This document shows, in pieces, positions 50,912-59,683 of a DNA stretch of 61,895 nucleotides. The stretch's first letter is position 1; the number at the start of each line of letters is the position of its first letter. This DNA is from Nanosynbacter sp. (GTDB taxonomy: Bacteria; Patescibacteriota; Saccharimonadia; Saccharimonadales; Saccharimonadaceae), in contig JABZKC010000002.1 in the NCBI GenBank assembly GCA_015257485.1, forward strand, positions 1 through 61,895, given 5' to 3'. A program made the translations under genes and the position numbers. Under the pieces are notes generated by a model that saw nothing but the letters and a program-made list of their open reading frames with translations, searched no databases and was not told the origin of the DNA.

Positions 50912-52675
50912 ATGAGAAAACTGTCTGGAGAACTAAAACAACAAATCAATCAACATGTTACTGTCTCTGGCTGGGTAAATTCCAGGCGTGATCACGGTGG
51001 ATTAATCTTCATTGACTTACGTGACCACGAGGGGATTATTCAGCTGGTGATTACCCCGGAAAATGCCGAAAATTTTGCCATCGCCGAAAGCTTGCGCGAT
51101 GAATTCGTGATTTCTGCTACTGGTCTAATCCGTGAACGTGATCCGGCTCTGCGTAATCCGCATATCGCTACTGGTGATATTGAATTAGTGGTTGAATCTC
51201 TTACACTACTAAACCGTTCCGAACCTTTGCCGGTTAATACCCATGATGACGGTGTAGAGTCTGGCGAAGAACTTCGTCTTAAGTATCGCTATCTTGATTT
51301 ACGCCGCCCAAGCATGCTTCATACACTTCGTCGTCGTGCGGAATTTTATCATTTTATGCGTGATTATATGGAAGCTCATGACTTTATCGAAGTCACTACC
51401 CCAATTTTGGCCAACTCCAGTCCAGAAGGCGCACGTGATTTTCTCGTACCATCCAGACTTCGTCCAGGACAGTTTTATGCCTTACCTCAAGCCCCCCAAC
51501 AGTTTAAGCAGCTCCTCATGGTGGGTGGGATTCCTCGCTATTATCAAATCGCCCCATGTTTCCGCGATGAGGATCCACGTGCCGACCGTCTTTACGGTGA
51601 TTTCTATCAGCTCGATCTCGAGATGTCTTTCGTGGAAGAGGGTGAAGTAGTTCGCAAAACTATGGAACCACTAATTAAATCTTTAGTTACCGATTTTGCT
51701 CACAAGAAATTACTCTCAGAGGAAATTCCGCGCATTCCATATCAGGAAGCTATGAATCGTTTTGGTGTGGATAAACCAGATTTGCGTTATGGTATGGAAT
51801 TAATTGATCTGAAAGACGCCTTAAAGGATACCACTTTTAAGGTCTTCCAAACTGAATCCGTGAAGGCTATTTGTGTGAAAAATGGCGCCACTCTTTCACG
51901 TTCTCAAATTGATAATTTCACTGAAAAAGCTCGTAAACTTGGCGCGGGTGGTCTGGCTTACATCATCTATGAAAATGATGAAGTTAAAAGTCCGATCGCT
52001 AAATTCCTTACTGAAACTGAATTAGCTAAAATCAAAGAACTCACCGGTGCTGAGAATGGCGATGCCGTGTTCTTCGGCGCCGATTCACTCGCAAAAGTGA
52101 ATAAAGTGCTCGGCCAACTTCGTATCGCGTTTGCTGATCACTTTAATTTGAAGGATGATAATGTTGTCGCACTTTGTTGGATTGTGGATTTTCCATTTTA
52201 CGAATGGGGCGAAGGGAAAAACAAATTAGATTTCGGTCACAACCCATTCTCAATGCCAAAAGGTGGACTCAAAGCTCTCGAAGCTGCCAAAACTGACGTA
52301 GAAAAACTTGCGATTGTTGCCGATCAGTATGATATGGTAATGAATGGTTTTGAAATTTGTTCTGGTGCTGTTCGCAACCACAATCCAGAGGTGATGTATA
52401 AAGTTTTCGGCATTCTCGGTTACGACGAGAAATATGTCGAAGCTCGCTTCGGCGGCATGTTGAATGCCTTTAAATTTGGTGCACCTCCACACGCTGGTTG
52501 TGCTTTCGGTATCGAACGTATCTTCATGGTATTAAATGACAATAAAAATATTCGTGATATTGTAGCCTTCCCGAAGAATGGCTCTGGTGTGGATCTTATG
52601 ATGAGTTCACCATCCGTAGTTGATCCAATTCAACTTGAAGAGGCTCATCTCCAAATCGTGGAGGATGAGGAATAG
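50912..52675 (+). CDS. aspS: Aspartyl-tRNA synthetase
   Basis: 587-residue bacterial-type class II enzyme that charges tRNA-Asp. OB-fold anticodon domain (VTVSGWVNSRRDHGGLIFIDL), motif 1 region (FYHFMRDYMEAHDFIEVTTP), motif 2 YQIAPCFRDEDPRADR, the bacterial GAD insertion (about 290-400), and motif 3 AFGIERIFMVL. Whether it also charges tRNA-Asn cannot be told from sequence alone. A glycosyltransferase gene starts three bases after its stop. Confidence 0.96.
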   Translation: MRKLSGELKQQINQHVTVSGWVNSRRDHGGLIFIDLRDHEGIIQLVITPENAENFAIAESLRDEFVISATGLIRERDPALRNPHIATGDIELVVESLTLLNRSEPLPVNTHDDGVESGEELRLKYRYLDLRRPSMLHTLRRRAEFYHFMRDYMEAHDFIEVTTPILANSSPEGARDFLVPSRLRPGQFYALPQAPQQFKQLLMVGGIPRYYQIAPCFRDEDPRADRLYGDFYQLDLEMSFVEEGEVVRKTMEPLIKSLVTDFAHKKLLSEEIPRIPYQEAMNRFGVDKPDLRYGMELIDLKDALKDTTFKVFQTESVKAICVKNGATLSRSQIDNFTEKARKLGAGGLAYIIYENDEVKSPIAKFLTETELAKIKELTGAENGDAVFFGADSLAKVNKVLGQLRIAFADHFNLKDDNVVALCWIVDFPFYEWGEGKNKLDFGHNPFSMPKGGLKALEAAKTDVEKLAIVADQYDMVMNGFEICSGAVRNHNPEVMYKVFGILGYDEKYVEARFGGMLNAFKFGAPPHAGCAFGIERIFMVLNDNKNIRDIVAFPKNGSGVDLMMSSPSVVDPIQLEEAHLQIVEDEE

Positions 52676-52678
52676 AAT

Positions 52679-53866
52679 ATGAGACTGGTTTTCGTACAAG
52701 GCGGTTCTCGTATTAAAAGAGATCAGAACGATAATTTATATATTGATGGAAATCTCAATGATAAGATTTTTCAGCGTTACTTGAACTACTGTGATGAGCT
52801 GACTGTATTCCTTCGCGAAGAATCTAAAATATACGATGAATGTACTGCAAAGCAAAAATTCAACGCTATTACTAAAAATCCAAGAATAAATTTTGTTACA
52901 ACACCCGACTTAGTGGTTCCTAAATCCCGTATTTTTAGTCTTAAAATTCGTAATCAAATCAGATCAGATCTAAAAAAATCGATTGAAAATGCTGATAAGG
53001 TCATAGTCCGTAGTCCAGGTAATTTTTATACTATTAACGCAGCAAAAATTGCAAAAAAATTACATAAGCCGCTACTAGTCGAAGTTACCGGATATATCTA
53101 TGATGGTTATCGTTATCACGGCACCAAGCTTGGTCCTATTGTTGCTAGGTACTATGATAAGGCAGCGCAGCGAATTATTCGAGACGCCGATTTTGTTTTG
53201 TATGTTACGGAAAGATTCTTGCAAAGTCATTATTCAACGAATGGCAAGCAATTAGGTTGTTCGGATGTCGAAATTCCTCAGCTTGATCCACAAGTTTTAA
53301 CTAAGCGTCTGCAAAAGATTGGTAAAAATAATGATGTTCTAACTTTAGGTACGATTGGTTTCCTTCATATTCGATGGAAGGGGCAGCAAGACGTAATTAA
53401 AGCTATGAAAAGCCTTAAGGAAAAAGGTTTTAAATTTAAGTATCAACTTGTGGGAATAGGAGATAATTCTTATTTAAAAAATCTGGCACATGAACTTGGC
53501 CTTGAAAAGGAAGTAGAATTTATTGGTGGTCTTCCACATGATGAGGTAATTAAGTGGTTAAAAAATATTGATATTTATATACAACCAAGCTATACGGAGG
53601 GTGTATGCCGCGCTCTCGTCGAAGCTATGTCTATGGCTTGCCCGACCATCACCTCCGATGGTGGAGGAAATATTGAGCTGTGTAATCCAGGTTTTGTTTT
53701 TTCAAGAGGCAATATTCAACAAATTGAAAAAGCTCTTGTAAAGATGGATAAAGAAATGCGAAAGAAATATGCTCAAGTTAATTTTGAGCGCTCGGCAAAT
53801 TATGCAAAAAATATACTAGACGAAAAACGCGACCAATTCTATTATCAATTTAGGGACGGAAAATAA
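52679..53866 (+). CDS. Family 4 glycosyltransferase
   Basis: 395 residues with a GT-B fold. The C-terminal half carries the GT4 pattern: GTIGFLHIRWKGQQDVIKA, YQLVGIGDNSYLKNL, VEFIGGLPHDEVIKWL and the sugar-nucleotide loop PSYTEGVCRALVEAMSMA with its Glu pair. The N-terminal half shows LLVEVTGYIYDGYRYHG. Probably adds a sugar to a lipid-linked surface glycan. Uses more AGA, ATA and AAA codons than aspS, suggesting separate origin. Its stop overlaps the start of the decayed GT2 gene. Confidence 0.87.
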   Translation: MRLVFVQGGSRIKRDQNDNLYIDGNLNDKIFQRYLNYCDELTVFLREESKIYDECTAKQKFNAITKNPRINFVTTPDLVVPKSRIFSLKIRNQIRSDLKKSIENADKVIVRSPGNFYTINAAKIAKKLHKPLLVEVTGYIYDGYRYHGTKLGPIVARYYDKAAQRIIRDADFVLYVTERFLQSHYSTNGKQLGCSDVEIPQLDPQVLTKRLQKIGKNNDVLTLGTIGFLHIRWKGQQDVIKAMKSLKEKGFKFKYQLVGIGDNSYLKNLAHELGLEKEVEFIGGLPHDEVIKWLKNIDIYIQPSYTEGVCRALVEAMSMACPTITSDGGGNIELCNPGFVFSRGNIQQIEKALVKMDKEMRKKYAQVNFERSANYAKNILDEKRDQFYYQFRDGK

Positions 53867-54517
53867 TGACAGAAACAGCCCTAATTCTTTCAATTATTAT
53901 TCCCGCATATAATGTAAGCGAAACAATTTGTTAGGCCGTTTCTTCTGTGGCCAATTAAAATTTTCATAGCTATGAATTGATTGTTGTTGATGATGACTCT
54001 GCTAATAATACTTTAGAAATTTGTCAAAAATGACTTTAGAAAAATCCTAAAATAAAATCCTTTCAAAACCAAATGGTGGCGTATCAAGCGCAAGAAATTA
54101 TGGGCTTGATCGTGTGATTAGTAATGCGATGTTCGTTGATGCTTATGACACCATATGTCCAGGTTCTATTGACGCTATCTATAAAAATATAGAAAAGATG
54201 AATAATCCAGATCTCATTTTGTGCGATATTAAAACGAACTATTTAACGTCTAAAAACGACGCTCAATTAAAAATAAAGAATTATCAGCAACTATTCTCTG
54301 CGAAATTTTTTACTCTTCTGTCCTTAATTTTGTTATATTGGCTGCACTTTCCCTTAGTGTCTTATTCTTCGGCTATAAAAAATTAATAAAAAACGAAGTT
54401 AAAATTTTGCATGAAAAATTTAATAAAAAGCGAAGTCAAAACATTACAGAAAAAATAATAAAAAACAAAATCCAAGCATTGCATAAAAAATCCGGCACCA
54501 AGGCCGGATTTTTCTAG
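53866..54517 (+). pseudogene. Decayed family 2 glycosyltransferase
   Basis: ATG 53866 overlaps the upstream stop (TAATG). The frame opens with LSIIIPAYNVSETI, the GT2 start, and hits TAG after 22 codons. Later in-frame TAA, TGA and TAG follow, yet ELIVVDDDS and then, after a frameshift, KPNGGVSSARNYGLD and FVDAYD are plain GT2 motifs. A second frameshift leads to a membrane helix (FVILAALSLSVLFFG) and a Lys-rich end that runs to 54517. At least four stops and two frameshifts: inactivated. Confidence 0.85.
54486..54514. terminator. Terminator between the GT2 remnant and uppP
   Basis: AAAAATCCGGC-ACCAAG-GCCGGATTTTT, usable from both sides; it lies within the last codons of the decayed gene. 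Confidence 0.85.
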
Positions 54518-54530
54518 GCGGATGGAAATC

Positions 54531-55340
54531 TTAGAAAAGCATTAAGCTTGCAAAAATTCCAACAGCTAAAATTACTCGATAAACACCAAAGCTTGGGATT
54601 GATTTTTCTTTCTTGAAGTATTTCATCACGATTTGTAGTGCAATCAAACCAGAAATAAAAGCCACTAAGTTTGAAAGTAAAAGCATGCCTAAATTGCTGG
54701 TAATATAAGCTCTTGAAGAGCTTGAGAGTAGGGACTTACCACAAACTGCAATCATGATTGGAAGGCTAGCTAAGAAAGAATATTTAGCTGCCGACTTTGA
54801 ATTAAGCCCCATTACGCGACCAGTGATAATAGTTGAGCCAGAGCGGGAAACCCCAGGAATCAAAGCAAAAGTTTGCGCCAAACCAATCGCCAAAGCGCGG
54901 CCTGGAGTCAATTCGTTTTCATCTTTTAGTTTCGATAAGTGCGGTAATTTATTCACAAAAATCATAATTAATCCGACAAATCCCATCGCGAAACCAATTG
55001 TAGCGAGGCTTGAGAAGAATGGCATTTTTTCGATTACTTTTGAAAGCACTAAGCCGATGATTCCAGCTGGGATTGAGGTGATTAAGATATTGAGTGCTAA
55101 TTTATAATCTTTTTTCACAAACACGCGTTGTAAAATTTCCCAAATCGTTTGACGATAGTAGAAAAGTAACGCAAACAGCGTACCAAAATTAATTAATTCC
55201 AAAAAGAAATGAAAATCTTCCGCGCGTCCGCCCGCACCCAAAATGCGCTGTGTGATTTCGAGATGTCCAGAGGAAGACACCGGAATAAATTCAGTAATAC
55301 CTTGTACAAGACCTAAGACGGTCGATTCTAAAATGTTCAT
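54531..55340 (-). CDS. uppP: Undecaprenyl-diphosphatase
   Basis: Membrane phosphatase that recycles the C55 lipid carrier used for peptidoglycan and surface glycans; it also confers bacitracin tolerance. 269 residues with about seven helices, the motifs LVQGITEFIPVSSSGHLEI and PGVSRSGSTIITG. The frame is open nine codons further upstream, but TATAAT lies six bases before ATG 55340, so I take the shorter leaderless form. Confidence 0.95.
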   Translation of the reverse strand: MNILESTVLGLVQGITEFIPVSSSGHLEITQRILGAGGRAEDFHFFLELINFGTLFALLFYYRQTIWEILQRVFVKKDYKLALNILITSIPAGIIGLVLSKVIEKMPFFSSLATIGFAMGFVGLIMIFVNKLPHLSKLKDENELTPGRALAIGLAQTFALIPGVSRSGSTIITGRVMGLNSKSAAKYSFLASLPIMIAVCGKSLLSSSSRAYITSNLGMLLLSNLVAFISGLIALQIVMKYFKKEKSIPSFGVYRVILAVGIFASLMLF

Positions 55341-55346
55341 ATTTTT

Positions 55347-55352
55347 ATTATA
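55347..55352 (-). promoter_or_regulatory. -10 box of uppP, leaderless type
   Basis: TATAAT on the minus strand ends six bases before ATG 55340; it overlaps the longer open frame and decides the start. Confidence 0.62.
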
Positions 55353-55368
55353 GTCTCCGGCCCCCATC

Positions 55369-55396
55369 TTTACAATCTATGAAAATCATGTATAAT
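55369..55396 (+). promoter_or_regulatory. Promoter of rpsT
   Basis: TTTACA, a 16-base spacer, TATAAT (55391-55396). A leader of about 40 bases holds ACAGGAAAC before ATG 55445. Confidence 0.6.
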
Positions 55397-55444
55397 ATTT
55401 CACAAGTATATTAATCATTAAATCGTTTTAAACAGGAAACTATA

Positions 55445-55795
55445 ATGCCGATTATTAAATCTGCAAAAAAGGCAGCTCGTCAAGCAGTCAAACGCACTGC
55501 AAAGAATCAACAGATTAAGAAGTTCATCAAGAACGCTCTTAAAGCTTTCAAAGCTAACCCAACTGCTGAAAATCTTTCCAAAGCTCAATCTGAATACGAC
55601 AAGGCTGCTAAGAAGGGCCTCATCAAGAAGAATACCGCTTCTCGTCGTAAGGCTAGCTTGGTGAAAATTGCTAAGACCTCTAATGGTGTCAAGGCTGAAA
55701 CCACCGCTAAAAAAGTTACCGCTAAGAAGGCTACTGCAAAAAAGACTGTCGCTAAAAAGACAACCGCTAAGAAGACCACCAAAAAGGCTGCTTAG
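55445..55795 (+). CDS. rpsT: Ribosomal protein S20 with basic C-terminal tail
   Basis: Small-subunit 16S rRNA-binding protein. Residues 1-84 are a normal S20 (MPIIKSAKKAARQ, KKGLIKKNTASRRKASL). Residues about 85-116 add a tail of TAKK/VAKK repeats ending KKAA, much like histone H1-type tails. Most S20 proteins end near 85-90 residues. The tail may contact extra rRNA or DNA. Monocistronic with its own terminator. Confidence 0.95.
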   Translation: MPIIKSAKKAARQAVKRTAKNQQIKKFIKNALKAFKANPTAENLSKAQSEYDKAAKKGLIKKNTASRRKASLVKIAKTSNGVKAETTAKKVTAKKATAKKTVAKKTTAKKTTKKAA

Positions 55796-55796
55796 T

Positions 55797-55823
55797 AAAA
55801 AGACCTCTCCGGAGGTCTTTTTT
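55797..55823 (+). terminator. rpsT terminator
   Basis: AGACCTC-TCCG-GAGGTCTTTTTT. Confidence 0.85.
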
Positions 55824-55885
55824 GTGCAAAAATCTCAAATCTGAAAATCGGAAAACCTTAAAATCTTAAAATCTGAAAATTAATT

Positions 55886-56515
55886 TTAAAGATTAGGAAT
55901 CCTCAGTAATAATCCCTCAAGTAATATCCAGGGCTCTTTACTAAAATCCGTCGACTTCACCAAGGCATCAATCTTCGCTAATTCCTTCAGAACAGCACGG
56001 GCTTTTTTGGGATTTCGCTCTAGTAAGTCACAAGCCTTTTTCGTCCAAGCGCCAATCGTCGCATAAGGATCGTTATCGGATTCAATAGATTGCAAATTTT
56101 TTACCGCGCGCCTTCCATCTGTCATTGCTAAATCAAAAATTCGAAACACTGCATTGCGGTCCACCGCCTGCTCTGCGGCGGCAAAAGTTTCGAATTTAAT
56201 CTCCGAATTAGTTTTTGCTAGCTTCACTAGCTCTTTGTAAACCGCTCCACGCTTATCAAGCTTGGTTTCAAGTAGAACAATTTTATGTGGCGTATTTATC
56301 AAGTTTGGCAGTTTCTCCACCAAATCTTTTTTCAAAAACAGATCTTTAATCAAAATTCGACGCTCCGCTTCAAAAAACGTTACACCGAGAAAAATCGATT
56401 CCAGTTCTGCCGGACCAATATTATCCGCATCGATAATTTCGATTTTTTCGCCCAAAATCATCCGAGATTTTTGTTCAGCTTTTTTGCGATCTTCGCCGTC
56501 GAAAATATAAATCAT
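55886..56515 (-). CDS. Probable DNA polymerase III delta subunit-like protein
   Basis: 209 residues, short for HolA (about 330). The N-terminus (MIYIFDGEDRKKAEQKSRMI) and the block LESIFLGVTFFEAERRILIKDLF match the start of delta clamp-loader subunits. The C-terminal half (AWTKKACDLLERNPKKARAV, EPWILLEGLLLRI) fits the collar region, but the ATPase-like middle is reduced. It starts seven bases after mutM and shares its promoter. Confidence 0.6.
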   Translation of the reverse strand: MIYIFDGEDRKKAEQKSRMILGEKIEIIDADNIGPAELESIFLGVTFFEAERRILIKDLFLKKDLVEKLPNLINTPHKIVLLETKLDKRGAVYKELVKLAKTNSEIKFETFAAAEQAVDRNAVFRIFDLAMTDGRRAVKNLQSIESDNDPYATIGAWTKKACDLLERNPKKARAVLKELAKIDALVKSTDFSKEPWILLEGLLLRIPNL

Positions 56516-56522
56516 TTAGATC

Positions 56523-57476
56523 CTAAAATTTCTTTTGACAGTATGGACAAAGGTGCGTGCCACGTCCTGCAACTTTAATTTTAATAATTTCCGTACCACA
56601 TCGTTCGCATGGTTCACCCTCGCGACGAAAAACTTTGGCAAACTTAGTTAAATAATCACCCTTCGTGCCATCGGCTTTCACGTAAGTTGCCATCGTACTG
56701 CCACCAGAATCAATCGATTCCTGCATCACCGTGCGCGCACCAACTAATAGCTCGTGAATTTCTTCATCAGTCAAACTTTCCACAATGCGCTCGGGATGAA
56801 TTTTGGCAAAATAGAGTGATTCGTCGGCGTAGATATTCCCCAAACCACAGACCACCGTTTGGTCTAGAATCGTCGGCTTAATCAAAGCTTTTTTATGTCG
56901 CATCAAATTCTTTTTGAACTCTTCGTCCGTCATACCCCACGGCTCTTTGGCGAGCTTTTTGATGAATGGCTCATTTTCTACTTCACTAGTTTCTAGTACT
57001 TTACAAAAACCAAATTTCCTCTGATCGTTAAAATAAAGCGTGCCGACCTGCTCCAGTTCACCGGAAGAATCTTTATCGCAAATTTCAAACTCCACTCGTG
57101 TTTGTTTATTCGGTAAACCCCCATAAAAACTTTCGCTAGGATGCCCGCCCGAAAAACCATCCTTGTCGAACAATTCCGTCTTAAAATCACCTTGCGAAAT
57201 CATCTTCACGAAATCTTTACCAGATTCGGTTCCTAGGTTTCGATAGATTAATTGCCCGGTCATTCTCAGATGCACCATCATTGAAACGCCATTTTCGAAA
57301 TCAAAAATCAAGGCTTTGCCAAATCGGCGCATGCCCAAAATCTTTTGTCCTTCGATTAATTCCTTTGGTCCATAAAAAGACGAGAGGGAACTAATCTTAA
57401 CTTTTCCCACGAACTTATGTTTAGTAAATTTCAAAACCCCCCTGAGGATTGTTTCAACTTCTGGTAACTCCGGCAT
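56523..57476 (-). CDS. mutM: Formamidopyrimidine-DNA glycosylase
   Basis: Removes oxidised purines and nicks the DNA. 317 residues: catalytic Pro2/Glu3 in MPELPEVETI, the beta-hairpin KALIFDFENG, helix-two-turn-helix with DQTVVCGLGNIYADESL, and the C-terminal zinc finger CERCGTEI...CPYCQKKF. TATAAT lies six bases before the ATG. Cotranscribed with the holA-like gene. Confidence 0.95.
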   Translation of the reverse strand: MPELPEVETILRGVLKFTKHKFVGKVKISSLSSFYGPKELIEGQKILGMRRFGKALIFDFENGVSMMVHLRMTGQLIYRNLGTESGKDFVKMISQGDFKTELFDKDGFSGGHPSESFYGGLPNKQTRVEFEICDKDSSGELEQVGTLYFNDQRKFGFCKVLETSEVENEPFIKKLAKEPWGMTDEEFKKNLMRHKKALIKPTILDQTVVCGLGNIYADESLYFAKIHPERIVESLTDEEIHELLVGARTVMQESIDSGGSTMATYVKADGTKGDYLTKFAKVFRREGEPCERCGTEIIKIKVAGRGTHLCPYCQKKF

Positions 57477-57482
57477 ACCTCT

Positions 57483-57488
57483 ATTATA
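57483..57488 (-). promoter_or_regulatory. -10 box of mutM, leaderless type
   Basis: TATAAT on the minus strand ends six bases (AGAGGT) before ATG 57476. Confidence 0.6.
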
Positions 57489-57554
57489 ACCGTGTTAGTT
57501 TTCCTTGCAACCCCAAGATGATTATGTTATATTTTAAGAGGAAAAGAGTCAAAA

Positions 57555-59681
57555 ATGCAAACAAATAATCAAAATTCAAATTCACCTATTAATCCTAAAC
57601 TTGGTAGTAGTGTCACTAATGCCATTAAAAATGCCGAAGCTGGCGAACTGCCGGCTCTTGATGATATCAGTAATATTACTAACCGTGTGGTCGAAAAAAT
57701 TAAAGCCAGTGAAAATATTCTCATTGCGCTTTCGAAAAATCCGAATATTGACGAAATTTCCGCCGCACTCGGTCTTGCCATGATTCTTGACACTATGCGT
57801 AAGCATGTTACGGCGATCTTTTCCGGCCAGGTGCCAAATGTTTTGCAATTTTTGAAACCAGAAGAAACTTTCGAAAAGACTACTAATAGTTTGCAGGATT
57901 TTATTATTGCCCTCAGTAAGGATAAGGTCGATCATATTAGCTATAAAATCGAAGGTGATTTTGTCAAAGTTTACGTCACGCCATATAAGGCCACCATTGG
58001 CCAATCCGACCTCAGTATGTCCCATGGTGACTACAATGTCGACCTAGTAATCTGCTTTGATGTGATTTCCGGTGATGAAATTGACCCAGCGCTTTCCGAA
58101 TATGGTCGCATTATGCACGATGCCACTGCGATTAATCTCACCGTCGGTACCCCAGGCCGTTTTGCCGAACTCGAATGGCAGGATTCCAATGTTTCCTCCA
58201 TTTCTGAAATGGTTGTGGGCCTCGCGGATAGACTTGGACTAGCCAGCTTTAGTGAACAGGTTGCAACCGCACTTCTCACTGGTATTGTGGCCTCCACTGA
58301 CCATTTTTCCAATCCTCGCACCTCTTCGAGTACTATGTCGATTGCCTCGAAATTGATGTCCTTTGGCGCCAACCAGCAATTAATCTCTTCTCAAATTATG
58401 GAGAAAATTAAAACTCCAGATATTCCAGCCACTTCAATCGCTCCAACCACCTCAATCGCACCAGTCGCTCCAGCCAATCCTGTCGCTCCAGTCACCCCTA
58501 CTGCTCCAGCGCCCGTAATGTCCACCCCACTTTCGAAAAACACTCTTGATTATATTGAAATTGAACCAAATCCTAATCAAACTCTCGATGGCCAACCACT
58601 TGAATCTCAACCAGCTCAAGTTCCTCAATCTCCTGAACCTCAAATTTCTCCAGCCCCTCAGCCTCAAGAACCTCAATCAGTTTTTCAACCAGCTCCAGCC
58701 CCTCAGTCTTTCGAGTCACAGTCAACTCCCGCGCCTCAGGTAATCGAGTCCCAGTCGGCTCCGGCTTATCAAGCGCCAATTAACCCGGCTGCCGCTGCCG
58801 CCTCTGCTGTAATGGACAATAATTTTATTCAGAATCCTGAACCTAATCTACCTCAGCCAAATTACACTAATGAAACGCCAAATCATCAGGCGCCAGTTAT
58901 GCCGACTCCACCACTAAATTTTGCGCAAAACCTTGCGACACCCCAGCCAGTGTCAGCGCCATTTGCTACACCAAATGCTCCTGATATGTCAGCCGCGCCT
59001 ACTGTGCCAAGTCCACTCAACGCGCCAACTTCACTTACTCCGCAAGCTTCATTTGTCGCTTCAGTTTCACAGGAGCAGCCAATGCAATATTCAGCCCCAG
59101 TCCAACCAGCTCAACCAATTCAGCCAGCTCAACCAATTCAGCCAGCACAGCCAATTCAGCCAGCTCAACCAGTTCAGCCCGTCCAATCGATGCAATATCC
59201 TGAGCCGTCCGCTCCTGTTCAGCCAATGCAATTTACCGCTCCAGTTTCTCAAGTCCAGCCAATGCCATATATTGAACCGATGCAATCTAACTCTGTAGCT
59301 GCTCCATTACAACCAACGCAGTCAATCCCGTTAGCTCCACCAGCTCCAGTGATTTTTGATGCTGCTTCCATGCCAAATCAACCACTGACGAGTAACCAAG
59401 CATTCATAAATCCAGCGCCAACCGACTTGATGCCACCGGTGCTACCAATGCCACCAGAGGCCCCAGTCACCCATGATGTAGCCCCAGTTAGTTCGGTGCC
59501 AGTCGAACCACCACTTCGCACCTTTGCCTCGGCATCACCGCTAATTTCTCAGCCAATTGATACTAGTGCGCCAGCCCCTGCCCCGATTACTGAACCAACT
59601 GCGATTTTTTCGCCAGAAGAGCCAGCCGAACCAGCCCCAACTAAAATTGATCCAACCGCCTTTCATATTCCAGGAATGTAA
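57555..59681 (+). CDS. Degenerate DHH-family protein with Pro-rich tail
   Basis: 708 residues. The first 280 resemble DHH phosphoesterases of the NrnA type by fold pattern (ILIALSKNPNIDEISAALGL, VDLVICFDVISGDEIDP, TALLTGIVASTDHFSNPRTS). The metal motifs look broken: the usual D-x-D is NIDEIS and the DHH is replaced by HDATAIN. Residues about 285-700 are a disordered Pro/Gln/Ala tail with QPAQPI repeats. It stands just before truB and rpsO, where bacteria often keep nrnA. A regulatory or scaffold role is more likely than nuclease activity. Confidence 0.75.
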   Translation: MQTNNQNSNSPINPKLGSSVTNAIKNAEAGELPALDDISNITNRVVEKIKASENILIALSKNPNIDEISAALGLAMILDTMRKHVTAIFSGQVPNVLQFLKPEETFEKTTNSLQDFIIALSKDKVDHISYKIEGDFVKVYVTPYKATIGQSDLSMSHGDYNVDLVICFDVISGDEIDPALSEYGRIMHDATAINLTVGTPGRFAELEWQDSNVSSISEMVVGLADRLGLASFSEQVATALLTGIVASTDHFSNPRTSSSTMSIASKLMSFGANQQLISSQIMEKIKTPDIPATSIAPTTSIAPVAPANPVAPVTPTAPAPVMSTPLSKNTLDYIEIEPNPNQTLDGQPLESQPAQVPQSPEPQISPAPQPQEPQSVFQPAPAPQSFESQSTPAPQVIESQSAPAYQAPINPAAAAASAVMDNNFIQNPEPNLPQPNYTNETPNHQAPVMPTPPLNFAQNLATPQPVSAPFATPNAPDMSAAPTVPSPLNAPTSLTPQASFVASVSQEQPMQYSAPVQPAQPIQPAQPIQPAQPIQPAQPVQPVQSMQYPEPSAPVQPMQFTAPVSQVQPMPYIEPMQSNSVAAPLQPTQSIPLAPPAPVIFDAASMPNQPLTSNQAFINPAPTDLMPPVLPMPPEAPVTHDVAPVSSVPVEPPLRTFASASPLISQPIDTSAPAPAPITEPTAIFSPEEPAEPAPTKIDPTAFHIPGM
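59106..59177 (+). repeat. Four 18-base tandem repeats inside the Pro-rich tail
   Basis: CCAGCTCAACCAATTCAG occurs four times head to tail with at most two changes per copy, encoding PAQPIQ. Prone to copy-number change by slippage. Confidence 0.85.
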
Positions 59682-59683
59682 AA

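Noticed and set aside
53866..54120. In-frame TAG, TAA and TGA in the GT2 region as evidence of stop-codon recoding
   Set aside because: All three stops occur together with frameshifts in one gene only, and TGA and TAA end many intact genes here, so decay explains it.
59106..59177. CRISPR-like short repeats
   Set aside because: The 18-base units are head to tail without spacers and encode a PAQPIQ protein repeat.
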